DNA of 64,000 bases from Turritopsis dohrnii (taxonomy: Eukaryota; Cnidaria; Hydrozoa; Anthoathecata; Oceaniidae): positions 62,001-126,000 of the forward strand of contig BQMF02000497.1 of the NCBI GenBank assembly GCA_027922465.2. The letters run 5' to 3'. This document shows, piece after piece, positions 24,496 to 33,039 of this stretch. Under the pieces are notes generated by a model. The model was not told the DNA's origin and did not search any database. It worked only from the letters and a program-made list of their open reading frames with translations. The first letter of the stretch is position 1, and each line of letters starts with the position of its first letter. The translations under genes were made by a program, and so were the position numbers.

Positions 24496-27400
24496 TATTT
24501 ATACAGGTTATTCTGCTTCAGTAAATATACAATATATACAAAATCAATATATATGTAAAATAAATACTGTTATCAATGCGAGACCTGTGTAAATGAAAAG
24601 CGAAAAAAGAAAAAGAAAAAAGAAAAAGAAAAGAACAAAAATGATAAAAACAAAGTACATAGCAAAAGTAATGAAGAGCCAGGGAATATAGGAGTGTGCA
24701 GCTATGCTCGGGTTATCTATAGGAGTTGATACTAAAAAAAAATAAGTAAATAAATAAATAAATAAATAAATAGACAAAAATAGAAAAAAAATAGAAAAAA
24801 AGAAATAGAAAAAAAAAACTACAGGAGAAAGGTATAAGTTCAGACAAATGTGCTTTCCTAAGAAAATTTCCTAACTCTGGTTATGAAAATTAATTTTTTA
24901 AAGAATGCTCTTGATCTTGTGGCTACTCCAACTGCCATTTTGTTTTATGATGTTCTTTATAGACAATGTTTTTTCTATGCTTCAGATGTTCTACTTAAGT
25001 GATGAGTAGGAAAGGAATACAACTTTAAATAGAAATGATGGTATGCAATATTATTTATATTAACAAACCTTAATCTGTTTTATTTAGAATACAAACAGGG
25101 AAGCCAACCTTTGACGGTATGTACAATTTGGTGAACGTTAATGAATTTTTATCTTGTAACTCTCAAATAGCTAGCTGTATTGAAATCTAATCCGATTCAA
25201 AAGTTCTTTTAATCAAACTTTAAACTTATTTATTTGAATTTAAAACCTGCACGTAACAATGAACAAAATTTACCATTTTTAATCATCTTGTAAAGTCCAT
25301 ATAAACATAGCTTATATACGAAATCATCTCAGGTATTTGTGATCTTAAGTATATTTAATCTCGGTTTGCAGTACAGCTCCAGTGAAAGGAGATTATCTCC
25401 CTTACAAAAATGTGTGAAAAAAACAAGGCACCTTGTTTTAATGAAATTTCAAAGATAATTCGAGGTTCTCAATTTTCTGGTATCATCATGGTATTTTTCC
25501 CCTGCTGATAATCATGGTATGAAACCCCCCACCCATCATACAAACAAACTTTGTATGGGTATTTTGCATTGATACATCCACATAATCAAAATGGCTACCA
25601 GTGAAAATTGTATAAGATAATTTCCAATAAATATAATAATAAACAAACATGACAAGAATAAACCAACACAAATAAATGGTAAGAATTTCGAGTGAATAGA
25701 AAGATGAAAATGTATTGATGTTAACTCAAAAGCTAATATTCTGAGTAAAAAAGACTTTAAGTTGACAATAAACTCTTAGCGATTTAACTGAAAGGAAGAC
25801 TGAAATTAACAATTGTGTTTACTAGTGTGAAATGTTGCACCCATATTGTCCAATTTACAGTTGCAGCTTTCTGGTCTAGCTTAATAAATCATTGATTGTT
25901 TCAATCTTGACTTTTTTAAAAGATGATGAATTAGGGATTAGATGATGAGAATGCATACTATCTTAGTTTTGAATCAAAGTATGTAGTTAACATCCATGTA
26001 GATTTTAAATCAAGGGATTGCTGTAATTGTCTTCAATTCTAGCTTTGGTTGGTAGTTCATTTGTTAAAATATTTCGTTTAGAAAGGAAATGACTAAGAGA
26101 AAAGTAGTGCAAAACAAAATCACATAGAATGGGAGGATCAAAACCTTTACTATATAGTTTGATCAGTTAAATGACTGTGATCCAGGTTGAAATAAAAAGT
26201 TAAGTCACTCCATCACTGCGAGTAAAATCTGCTGACGTGAATGTGTTACTCGAATATATAAACACTATGTTAATGATGAATGAATAATATACTATTTTCA
26301 ACGTACTCTTGAAGTGGTAAAGGCCAGTTTGATTTTCTTATTTTTAATTTTTTCTTGGCTAAGGCAGTTTGATGATTCTTCTCGAGACTACAACTTAGTT
26401 ATGCTGTTGCTCATCGACCTTTGTGAGTTAGTCAGGATGCTCCAGCTGCCTGCTGGCTAAAATGTAACTGGTGCGTTTGTTTAAATCTTGAGAAATCGTC
26501 ATCTAGGAGAATTAAGTAATATATCATATTTTTTTCATGAACCTGCTTCACAAGTTCAGCTACAAGCCGAAAATGTTAGTTTATCAAAACTTTTTATCGT
26601 ACCTTATTGTGATAAATTTTTGCGTGGATAAATTTTTGCGAGTGCCATTTTGGTTGCGTTTTGCGTGGATTTATTTTTGCGAATGAGTGAATATTTGTAA
26701 CGTAAAATTTCACAGACAGGAGAAAACAAACAACAAAATACAAAATATATTGTATATAAAACGTGAAAAAAAACGTAAGAAAATTTCAAAGAAAACATCG
26801 TTTTTTACCTAAAATTTTGCGTGGATTTATTTTTGCGAATTGGCAAGAATGAAGCACTTTGCGGGGACTTATTGTGCGAATTTGACAAATTCAAAATTTA
26901 TCCACGCAAAAGTTTATCACAATAAGGTATATTTGAACATGGGGAATTTGTCAAATTACGTTACATGAATGGTTCCTAAATTTGAGAAGAAACTCTGGTA
27001 CCTTATCGGTAAAACATCAATCGGTAAAAAGTGACGAATTTTTGACTTGATGACGAATATTTTTTACTGATGAAATTTTTTTACTGACAAATAATTTTTA
27101 CTGACAAATAATTTTTACCGACGAATTGGTATTTTCATTGGCAGAGGCGTAGCCAGAGGTCAGTCAAAATTTGTGGAGGAGGGTTTAGTCATTTCAAGTA
27201 GAAAAGGAAAGCGTGCATGTAAACTAATCGTCATTTAAGACTGAAAAGAAATATCGTAATGTTGGACTCCTCCACTTTTTGTGACTGACCTTGAATACGC
27301 CTTTGATTGGGACAGTTCTTGCATTTTGTAGTCTAAAGGATATGACCATATTTTGCTTAATTCGTGTTAATAAGTGTTGAAAAATAAATAGAATACCAAG

Positions 27401-30400
27401 TTTGAAAGACAGTCGAGCAAATTTGATTTGCAAACAAATGAGGACGTACAAGTTCCATTACAATAGATTGATGTACCGTAATGCTTCGATTAGACGCCCG
27501 GGGCGTTTATTAAATTTTTAGGGGGCGTCGATTCGAGGGGGCGTTTAAAAGAGGGGGGGTGTCTATTGAATTTATTATTGAGTCTATTCGAGGGGGCGTT
27601 TAATCGATGCATTACGGTAAATAGATCATCAATATTTCATATACAGGGTGTCTCAGAAAGACTTATCCACAAACTTACAGTGTCTATTGCTCAACAATTA
27701 TTTGTCCAAGTATTGCGAAATTTACATCACAAGAAAATGATTATTTTTCGGAAGGTTATTGAAGAAAAACACACAGATTTGCATCATATTTTGCAAATAA
27801 TTGTTGAGAACGGTTTGTGTGGATAAGGCTTTCTGAGATACCCTGTACTTTTAAAGATGTCAATAAAGCCAGCTACAGAATCAGTGAGTGTTATGTAGAT
27901 CACCATATGGAATACATGAAAGAGAAGTGTAGGTTTAAATTAAGTCTGAAGGAAAACACGCCATTCTGTAAAAAACTTTTCGGCTAAAAATTTGGTCATT
28001 ATAATCCGATTTTATTTTCTACTTAGTCTAATCAGTTCTATTGTGGCTCTTGTTTTCGACTTGGATGATTACACCAGAAACTCGGGAAACTTTTGTTCAA
28101 ATTTTTACAAGAGTGTGACACGTACGATGGCCCCGAGGTGTCACAGTTCTCGATTCTTTTCGACAGTTCTCGAGTTTTTTTTAGACAGTTCTCGGTTTTT
28201 TAGACAGTTCTCGGTTTTTCAGACAGTTTTCGTTTGTTTTTTTCAGACAGTTCTTGCTTTTTTGGGGGCAGTTCTCGGTTTTTTAGGAGACAGTTCTCGT
28301 TTTTTTGAGAAATATTTCTCCACTTCTCGTCTTTGTTTAGACAATTTTTAGTGTCTATTTAAAAGTACACGTGCAAGCAAATTAATGACATTGGTGAGTC
28401 CCCTACCCACAATTCAATGTTAACATGTGAAACACGTGAGAATGTCTATGCTTGACTGTACAGCCCTCTCATTGTGACAATATAATCTTAAGGTTATTTC
28501 AGCATCTTAAAAGAAATAATTAACTTATCAAAGTCCTCTTATTGCCAGTTCGAGTCCAGTTTCTACATTATTGATATGTTTCTTATACCGAGTAGTACGG
28601 TACTGGCTACCAGAATCTTAGATCGAGATGCAATGATGACTCAAACAATGATGATCGATCAGGTTGGCTCAAGTAAAATGCTTCGCTGCATCGTATTTAA
28701 GGGGGTTCTGAACATGAGTAATTAAATAAAAATGAAACAATTCGGTTAAAAACTTATCAAAGTTTCCCGTTTACTTTGGTTTTTCAAGTTAAATGCAAAC
28801 AAAGAATTCATTTTACGTTATTAACTACAACTACAATCCTGGGTATAAACTAGGCCGCTTTTCCAGTTCAATCACTGCGGTCGCGAGACTGAGCAAGCAG
28901 CTTTTTCATTCGCTCAGTATAGTTCAAATGATTTCAACTACCAGGCGAATGAGATTGCGTCAGCCAATCAAAAATCAGATCGCTCATTTGTGCGACCACA
29001 TTGAATGAACTGGTAATCAATCCAAACGCCTATATTTTGTCTGAGCAGGCTCGCCTCACTTTGATACATTGTGTTATGACACGTTAATTTGTTTTTCTAA
29101 ATTTCAAATCCCTATGGTAGAATTCATGATCATCCGATTTTGACGAGGCGAGGGCAAATTGACAGTTGTGCAAATTATCGACGTTTAGAAATATTTCGGG
29201 AAAGGACTATTTCTAGTGTGTGATGAAACCATAAAATCTGTACTTTGTAATAGCTCTCCTCCTTTGTAACTTTGTTACAATTTCACTGTTGTTTGTAGAA
29301 TTTTTTAAATTAGCTAAAAATCCGAACGAACGTTCCGTTCATTTTTCATTTGAAAATTTTGTTATTGGGATTTTCAGGATACGTCTCAGTTTTCTCTAAT
29401 TAAAAGAACTAGCAACATTTTGATAAGTGTGTAGTGTTTAAGTGTTTTTGGACAACCATGTAATAAATATTTTTATGGTGAGGGAATTGTGTTCTATTTG
29501 ATGGAAATCAATCAATTTGAACTGTTTTAGCAAAAATGATCTTTTCGAATTTTGTGTAAATTCTGTGATTCGTTTATTTCTAATCACTGTTTTTGTTTTC
29601 TATGTCTTTTCATGAAACTTCATTTTCATTTCAGTCAGTTATGTTATGCTTTCATGTAATTTGAGCCATTTATATTTCCGAGCTCTTGTAAAACGTACTA
29701 TCGTTTTGATAATTCACAACAATATTAAACTCGTTATTTTGTGATGTGAACCATGTATATTTCGAACACGTTTACCTCAGGCTGGTTACATTTTCGAATT
29801 TTCGTATTGTGTGAAAAGTTCTATTTCTAGTTCTATTTTTTCCCGCCAAATGTACTTCGATTTCTTTATCTTCTTGGCGTTGAAGTGTGTGGAGCTCTGT
29901 GTTGCTGAGTTTTAAAAATCAGTGGAAGTATTTAATATCTGTCAATCATCACAATGATCACGAAAGACAGTAGCATATTCTACGACAAGGTTAAAATATC
30001 ATTTATGGCTTGGATAGTTGGATACAGATTTGATGAAATACCAGCAAGATTTTTTATCATTTTGGTTAATCGGTTCGACTTGTCAACGATCAGATATATT
30101 ATTAGAAGACTTTTTTGTATGAGTTGACAAAAGTGAAAAGTGTGTGATTCAGCTCTACTGAGTTACGATGTGGAATATTCTCACCTCGTGAATAAATGGA
30201 AATTATGAACATTCATATCGCTTTCAAATTTATTTACCATCAGTTAGAGCTTGAAAAGCTGATTAAAAACGATATCCAAAAGAAAATGTCTATGATGAAC
30301 AGTTCAATAGATACACATCGTTACGTTTTGCTGTGACGTCATAGGTAGAACAGATGGAAATTATGAAGATTCATGTCGCTTTGAAATTTATTTACCATCA

Positions 30401-31377
30401 GTTAGAGCTTGAAAAGCTGATCAAAATGATATAAAGAACCATATGTCTGTGACGAACAGTTCAAGAGATACGCGTCATTAAGTTTTCCTATGACGTCATA
30501 GGTGGTGGGTGCACCCATCCGCAGCGTTCCACAACCACCCACTCCACTTGCGTCACTTCTGCGTACCACCAGGGGAGGTACACATCATAAAACGTCAGTT
30601 GTTTTAATTGGTTTAGAAGATAATCCCACAAAATGAACATTGCCATTTCACAAAATTTCTGATAAATCCTAAAACCTTTTTTTATTTAGTTTTACTTTTT
30701 ATTTTTATTTGTTATAATTATTAACTAGTAACCCGGGTAAAAATTCATTAATTCTTAATCCTTTTTTATTTAGTTTTCCATTTTATTTTTATTTGTTATA
30801 ATTATTAATTATTAGTTGTTTAGAATTTCTTTCCATTTAAAATCTATTTTTATTTCGATTATTCTTCATTCATTTTATCATTTATTTTTCATTTATTTTA
30901 GATCTTCGAGATCTTATCGAACGTGATGACCTGACATCAATCGAAAACATCCTAACGGTCGATCCATCGATCGTGAAGATGAGGAATGATGATCGTGAAC
31001 TCACACTTTTAATGTGGGCTTCTGACAATTTCTCAATTACTCGATTATTAATGGACAGAGGTGCGGAGATAGAAGCGACGGACAAATATGGAAACACATC
31101 ACTTCATTATGCTGCATCTGATAATTCTACCGATACACTCACCTTCTTAATAAACTCCGCACCTCATCTTAGCAACATACAAAATATCTACAACTCCACA
31201 CCACTTCACTCCGCATCATGGCTTGGTAATTTCGAAAATGTTGAACTGCTCATACGTCACAGAGCAGATCGTCATATTAAAGATAAACTTGGACGTACTG
31301 CATATGATGTGGCGTGTGAGCTGGAAGGTGACGATGAAACGAAGAAAAGAATAAGGGAATTTCTTCTTCAACACTAA
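18562..31377 (+). CDS. Multi-exon gene: Death domain, SF1 helicase-like ATPase, ankyrin repeats
   Basis: Seven exons join in one frame: 18562-18849, 20061-20351, 20592-21074, 21409-21723, 21806-24410, 25088-25116 and 30902-31377 (stop TAA at 31375-31377). All internal junctions are GT-AG and the phases agree, giving 1,494 codons plus whatever precedes 18562. Domains in order: a helical exon, a Death domain, an unassigned helical exon, a possible beta-sandwich exon, a NERD-like region with an SF1 P-loop core, and an ankyrin block. Death domains recruit adaptors through like-with-like contacts, SF1 cores bind nucleotide and often nucleic acid, and ankyrin repeats bind proteins. The mix suggests a cytosolic sensor or signalling protein. 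There is no membrane segment within the supported exons. The function is inference; the exon chain is seen directly. The start codon is not settled. Confidence 0.8.
20061..20351 (+). CDS. Exon: Death domain
   Basis: This is a 291-nt exon, phase 1-1, with acceptor AATATTTAG and donor GAAG|GTGTGT. The residues DDWRVIGHFLLDYPKVQAI, RLHEILKEWHR, ATWTYLESLLMF and LVFQIVNE follow the Death-fold order: the W of helix 2, helix 3, the (K/R)xxxxLxxW of helix 4-5, AxWxxLxxxL of helix 5, and a terminal hydrophobic helix. Such domains form homotypic complexes in apoptosis and innate immune signalling. One domain fills one exon. Confidence 0.82.
20592..21074 (+). CDS. Exon: unassigned helical module
   Basis: The acceptor TTTGTTAG before 20592 keeps phase 1; a nearer AG at 20615-20616 would break the frame, which decides the choice. 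The donor is AAAG|GTATGT. The 161 codons include a charged stretch (EEKRGKE), the helical run YSLIHSFVECLKEKNKTSDK, then LSWYEKLVSGVDEIIEQYKD and LNLLLSGLANAFQLTIRILK. It is probably all helical; I do not recognise a family. Confidence 0.72.
21119..21257. mobile_element. Palindromic MITE inside an intron of the Death-helicase gene
   Basis: AGGGAATTAAATTTCA near 21121 is mirrored by TGAAATTTAATTCCCT ending near 21255, with TA-containing flanks. A nested palindrome, TATTGTTCTAGAACAATA, sits at the centre. It lies between the third and fourth supported exons. Confidence 0.7.
21409..21723 (+). CDS. Exon: possible Ig/fibronectin-like beta module
   Basis: This is a 315-nt exon, phase 1-1, with acceptor AATTTTAG and donor AACG|GTATAA. 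The text REPIQVVCAKDDYCILEVP, VHWTSITLKTVSK, VYIRIKGLDSRKKYKCLME and GNRHSYVSKEF has alternating hydrophobic strands, a W after the first cysteines and a YKC near the end, as in Ig-like or FN3-like sandwiches. The family is not certain. It would be a cytosolic copy, because no signal peptide or membrane segment is visible around it. Confidence 0.7.
21806..24410 (+). CDS. Exon: NERD-like region plus SF1 helicase-like ATPase core
   Basis: This large exon (2,605 nt, phase 1 to 2; acceptor TTTTTCGCAG, donor AAAG|GTAAAG) encodes about 868 residues. The first ~330 hold GGIVIMYYDSQKHKMFLVKE and later CHGCIPRLITRDQLSDIGKM, an arrangement reminiscent of the nuclease-related (NERD) domain before SF1 helicases. 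The core follows: Q-motif-like LQANDEQIRVI, Walker A FGCGKTVV (22801), motif Ia TIFYINYDPFS, Walker B-like CHISIDELN (23092), NMRNS (about 23317), a polar linker (about 23450-23830), then the motif V-like NGCRGFQLRKVVIPLS (24106) and motif VI-like NAARATSEILFIV (24190). Cysteine replaces the usual Thr/Ser of GxGKT. A 66-nt GT-AG segment at 23356-23421 may be an intron. Confidence 0.8.
23356..23421 (+). other. Probable 66-nt intron without stop, in frame
   Basis: CTAGAG|GTAATATTT opens and a T-rich tract ending TTTCTTTCAAG|GCTGC closes a segment that is AT-rich, a multiple of three and stop-free. If spliced, ELLE joins AAKDV; if retained it adds 22 hydrophobic, cysteine-containing residues (VIFNFNQVCCS...). 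Base composition and the clean signals favour an intron. Confidence 0.65.
24438..24494. repeat. (TTA)n microsatellite
   Basis: About 18 near-perfect ATT/TTA units lie in the intron between 24410 and 25088. AAAAAG-rich and (TAAA)n tracts follow at about 24600-24820. Confidence 0.9.
25088..25116 (+). CDS. 29-nt micro-exon of the Death-helicase-ankyrin gene
   Basis: The exon lies between TTTATTTAG and GTATGT. It takes phase 2 from the ATPase exon and leaves in phase 1, matching the ankyrin exon. It adds R-IQTGKPTFD. Phase agreement on both sides is the main evidence, since the exon is short. Confidence 0.6.
25117..26599. other. Intron, unique AT-rich part
   Basis: This is the first part of the 5.8-kb last coding intron. 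I see only short frames and no repeat structure worth naming. Confidence 0.5.
26602..26927. mobile_element. 326-bp TA-flanked MITE
   Basis: CCTTATTGTGATAAATTTTT on the left is mirrored by the right end, which reads AGTTTATCACAATAAGG. TA is at 26600-26601 and 26928-26929. The interior repeats TTTTTGCGTGGAT/TTTTTGCGA several times. It is intronic. Confidence 0.8.
27055..27130. repeat. Short minisatellite, TTTTTACTGACAAATAA
   Basis: Four or so units of roughly 17-20 bp of the form TTTTTACTGAYRAAT(WW) run in tandem. GGTAAAACATCAATCGGTAAAAAG just upstream is a related, more degenerate part. Confidence 0.65.
27142..27305. mobile_element. 164-bp hAT-like MITE with 5-bp target duplication
   Basis: The tips are CAGAGGCGTA on the left and TACGCCTTTG on the right. 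The arms pair through GGTCAGTCAAAATTTGTGGA and its mirror. ATTGG flanks both sides (27137-27141, 27306-27310). The inner words (AAATTTGTGGAGGAG) resemble those of the CAGTGGCGG family, suggesting related hAT5-like parents. Confidence 0.78.
27476..27617. mobile_element. 142-bp TA-flanked MITE, GGGGGCG-rich
   Basis: CCGTAATGCTTCGATTAGAC is mirrored by the right arm, TTTAATCGATGCATTACGG, with TA on both sides (27474-27475, 27618-27619). The interior is G-rich, with several GGGGGCGTYTA words, which is unusual for this AT-rich window. Confidence 0.78.
27644..27845. mobile_element. 202-bp mariner-like MITE
   Basis: CAGGGTGTCTCAGAAAGACT begins the element and AGGCTTTCTGAGATACCCTG ends it; TA is duplicated (27642-27643, 27846-27847). 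The inverted arms continue through TTATCCACA. The tip is typical of Tc1/mariner elements. The interior frame (27566-27826) has no transposase motif. Confidence 0.85.
28141..28340. repeat. Minisatellite of AGACAGTTCTCG units
   Basis: About nine imperfect units of 20-26 bp carry (A)GACAGTTCTCGNTTTTT. They begin near 28141 and degrade towards 28340. It lies in the intron before the ankyrin exon. Confidence 0.75.
28863..29013. mobile_element. Imperfect inverted-repeat MITE, about 150 bp
   Basis: CCAGTTCAATCACTGCGGTCGC is paired with GCGACCACATTGAATGAACTGG at the right end, and an inner GAGCAAGCAG/CGCTCA region pairs loosely. It resembles the 7978-8087 element in its inner words. Confidence 0.6.
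29014..30195. other. Intron, no feature recognised
   Basis: AT-rich sequence with no domain-bearing frame. TTTCGGGAAAGGACTAT near 29192 resembles the tip of the GACCTTTCCCGA MITE family but lacks a clear partner arm. Confidence 0.45.
30196..30503. repeat. Two tandem copies of a 158-bp unit ending in TGACGTCATAGGT
   Basis: ATGGAAATTATGAA starts each copy (30196 and 30354). The copies share TTTACCATCAGTTAGAGCTT, AAAAGCTGA, GAACAGTTCAA and the 3' word TGACGTCATAGGT. TGACGTCA is the palindromic CRE/ATF core. The pair lies 400-700 bp upstream of the ankyrin exon. Confidence 0.8.
30674..30812. repeat. Two tandem copies, about 86-bp period, AT-rich
   Basis: Each copy holds CCTTTTTTATTTAGTTTT followed by TATTTTTATTTGTTATAATT (first near 30675, second near 30761). 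It lies directly before the acceptor region of the ankyrin exon. Confidence 0.75.
30902..31377 (+). CDS. Last exon: ankyrin repeat block
   Basis: The acceptor TTTATTTTAG at 30901 and phase 1 match the 25116 donor. It encodes DLRDLIERDDLTSIENILT, then ankyrin repeats: RELTLLMWASDNFSITRLLMDRGAEIEATD, KYGNTSLHYAASDNSTDTLTFLINSA, NSTPLHSASWLGNFENVELLIRHRADRHIKD and LGRTAYDVACELEGD. The TPLHxA and GxxxxVxLLI signatures are clear, giving about four repeats. The frame ends FLLQH and TAA at 31375-31377. Ankyrin repeats bind proteins; here they would be the C-terminal arm of the gene, read as regulatory or ligand-binding (inference). Confidence 0.9.
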
Positions 31378-31378
31378 A

Positions 31379-31497
31379 AGTAAGTAAATATTTCATTTAA
31401 ATGTTTTTATCAGAAAAAAGTTGGATGGAAAAGACTATTTTAATTTTCTATCGTTACCATGATAACACGCTAATGAATTTCGTTTTTATTGTAGGTA
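31379..31497 (+). other. Possible 3' UTR intron
   Basis: Immediately after the stop, AAAA|GTAAGTAAA is a strong donor, and TTTTTATTGTAG|GTACC near 31495 a good acceptor. If used, the junction lies just downstream of the stop, so the transcript should not trigger nonsense-mediated decay. Confidence 0.5.
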
Positions 31498-31575
31498 CCA
31501 TCCGTGATGTCGATTTTAATTATATATACCTGAATTTATTTATTTATACATTATCGAAACAATTATAATTTTCAT

Positions 31576-32020
31576 GTTAACTAACCAACTTCGTGCCTAA
31601 ACTCCTAATTATACTTAATGCAATTATCCTAATAAAAGAAAGACCCCCCGCAAAGTCGCTAATGTAAAAAAAACATCTTTCGTTTCATGTTTGTTTAGTT
31701 TTCCTGATTGAATTTATTTATTTATTGATGAAGTTAATTCATTTTTGATTCAGATAAATGTTAACTTATATCAACTTCGTCCCTAAACTCCAAATAAAGT
31801 TGATGCAATTATCTTATAGAAGAAAAGACCCCCCGCAGAGTCGCTACTGTAAAAACTCTGTTTCTGTTCGTGTGTTTGAATTTTGTTGCAAGTTGATGTT
31901 TTTAAGTTAATGTCAGAAAAGGTTTTTATCTGTAAATACGCGAAGAATCTAGAATTTATTTACGAAATCAATTGTTTTACAGTAATATATTGAAGACTCC
32001 CCGCAGAGTCGCTACTTGAT
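31576..32020. repeat. Tandem 3' UTR repeats with motif GACCCCCCGCARAGTCGCTA
   Basis: Two units of about 184 bp (from 31576 and 31760) share GTTAACT, CAACTTCGTSCCTAAACTCC, TGCAATTATC and the motif at 31642 and 31827. A third, shorter unit carries GACTCCCCGCAGAGTCGCTA at 31995. The motif is far better kept than its surroundings and much more GC-rich. Confidence 0.8.
31630..31635 (+). terminator. Candidate polyadenylation signal AATAAA
   Basis: AATAAA lies about 250 bp after the ankyrin stop codon, with a T-rich region about 45 bp downstream. It is the first strong signal and is directly followed by the repeated GACCCCCCGC motif. Confidence 0.45.
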
Positions 32021-32861
32021 TCATTATGTTTTAACCATACCTGATTTTAACTGTTTGACTGTTCTATAAAAGTTTTAACAATAGTGTTTGATGTTTTCCT
32101 CTTTAAAGAAACTTATTTCTAACGCACACAGCCGACAACGTTATGTTGTGAGATAAACTATTCCACCCTTGCCTCGTTTTCACGTAGAATCTGCATATTG
32201 AAATTTCATCACTAACTTAAATATTTGTGTTTATTGACGAACCTCATAAGTTCGTTCAGGAATAAAAATTACGAAACTTTTGGTGTCTGTTTAAGATCAT
32301 GCCATTATTTGTTTGGCTGTCCAAGTTATCTAGCCTCGTTTTGAAATGATGTGACTTAAAGGCTTTCATGTTGTCTAAAAGCTGTAATGAAAGACGATTT
32401 GGTAAAAGCATTGTATCATTGATGATCAATGTAACAAAAATACATCACGTAGGAATTCTAAAAATAGGATTTTGCCAGAAATAAATTCCCTAGTGAATTG
32501 AAAAGAATAGATTTAGTTATTGTTTGATAGAATACGTCATTTGAACAGGAGCCAGATATTTTTTAATCACCTTCCAAACTTCACAATAAATATTGTCGTT
32601 TCTGCAAAAAGAATCTGATATGTTGGAAAATTTCAAAATATCAAATAGCTGGAAGGGTCCTAATTACCGGGGTCGGAAAATTAAAAAAAGTATGATGTGT
32701 TCATGGAATCAGATTTCATGTATTAAGGAGATAATCGATATTCATGGAATCTGCTCATGTATTAAGGAGATAATCAATATTGCAGAGAAGGGGAAAAGTG
32801 TCCGCATTGTAATTATCGATTGTTCTTACCCAAGATAATTTTCCAGCCATTATTAAAGAAA
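32021..32861. other. No gene recognised; small tandem repeat
   Basis: TTCATGGAATC...CATGTATTAAGGAGATAATC is repeated twice (32700-32780). The frame at 32593-32838 is a by-product of this repeat. Nothing else was seen. Confidence 0.5.
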
Positions 32862-33035
32862 CAGAGGACTTTCTATAACTCGACTATCCATTATTCAAAC
32901 TCTCCATAATTCGAACAGAATAAGTGGGTCCTTTTAAATTAAAACCTAGCAACATCACTATCTATAACTCGAACTTTTCAAAATTTGAACGATTTTGTTT
33001 TCTCCTTCGAGGTTCGAGTTCGAGAGAGTCTACTG
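32862..33035. mobile_element. Degenerate pogo-like MITE, about 174 bp
   Basis: The right end, inverted, reads CAGTAGACTCTCTCGAACTC; the left end reads CAGAGGACTTTCTATAACTC. These tips resemble pogo/Tigger ends (CAGTAGACTCTCGATAACTCG style). TA follows the right end, but the left flank does not show a clean TA. Confidence 0.55.
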
Positions 33036-33039
33036 TATG

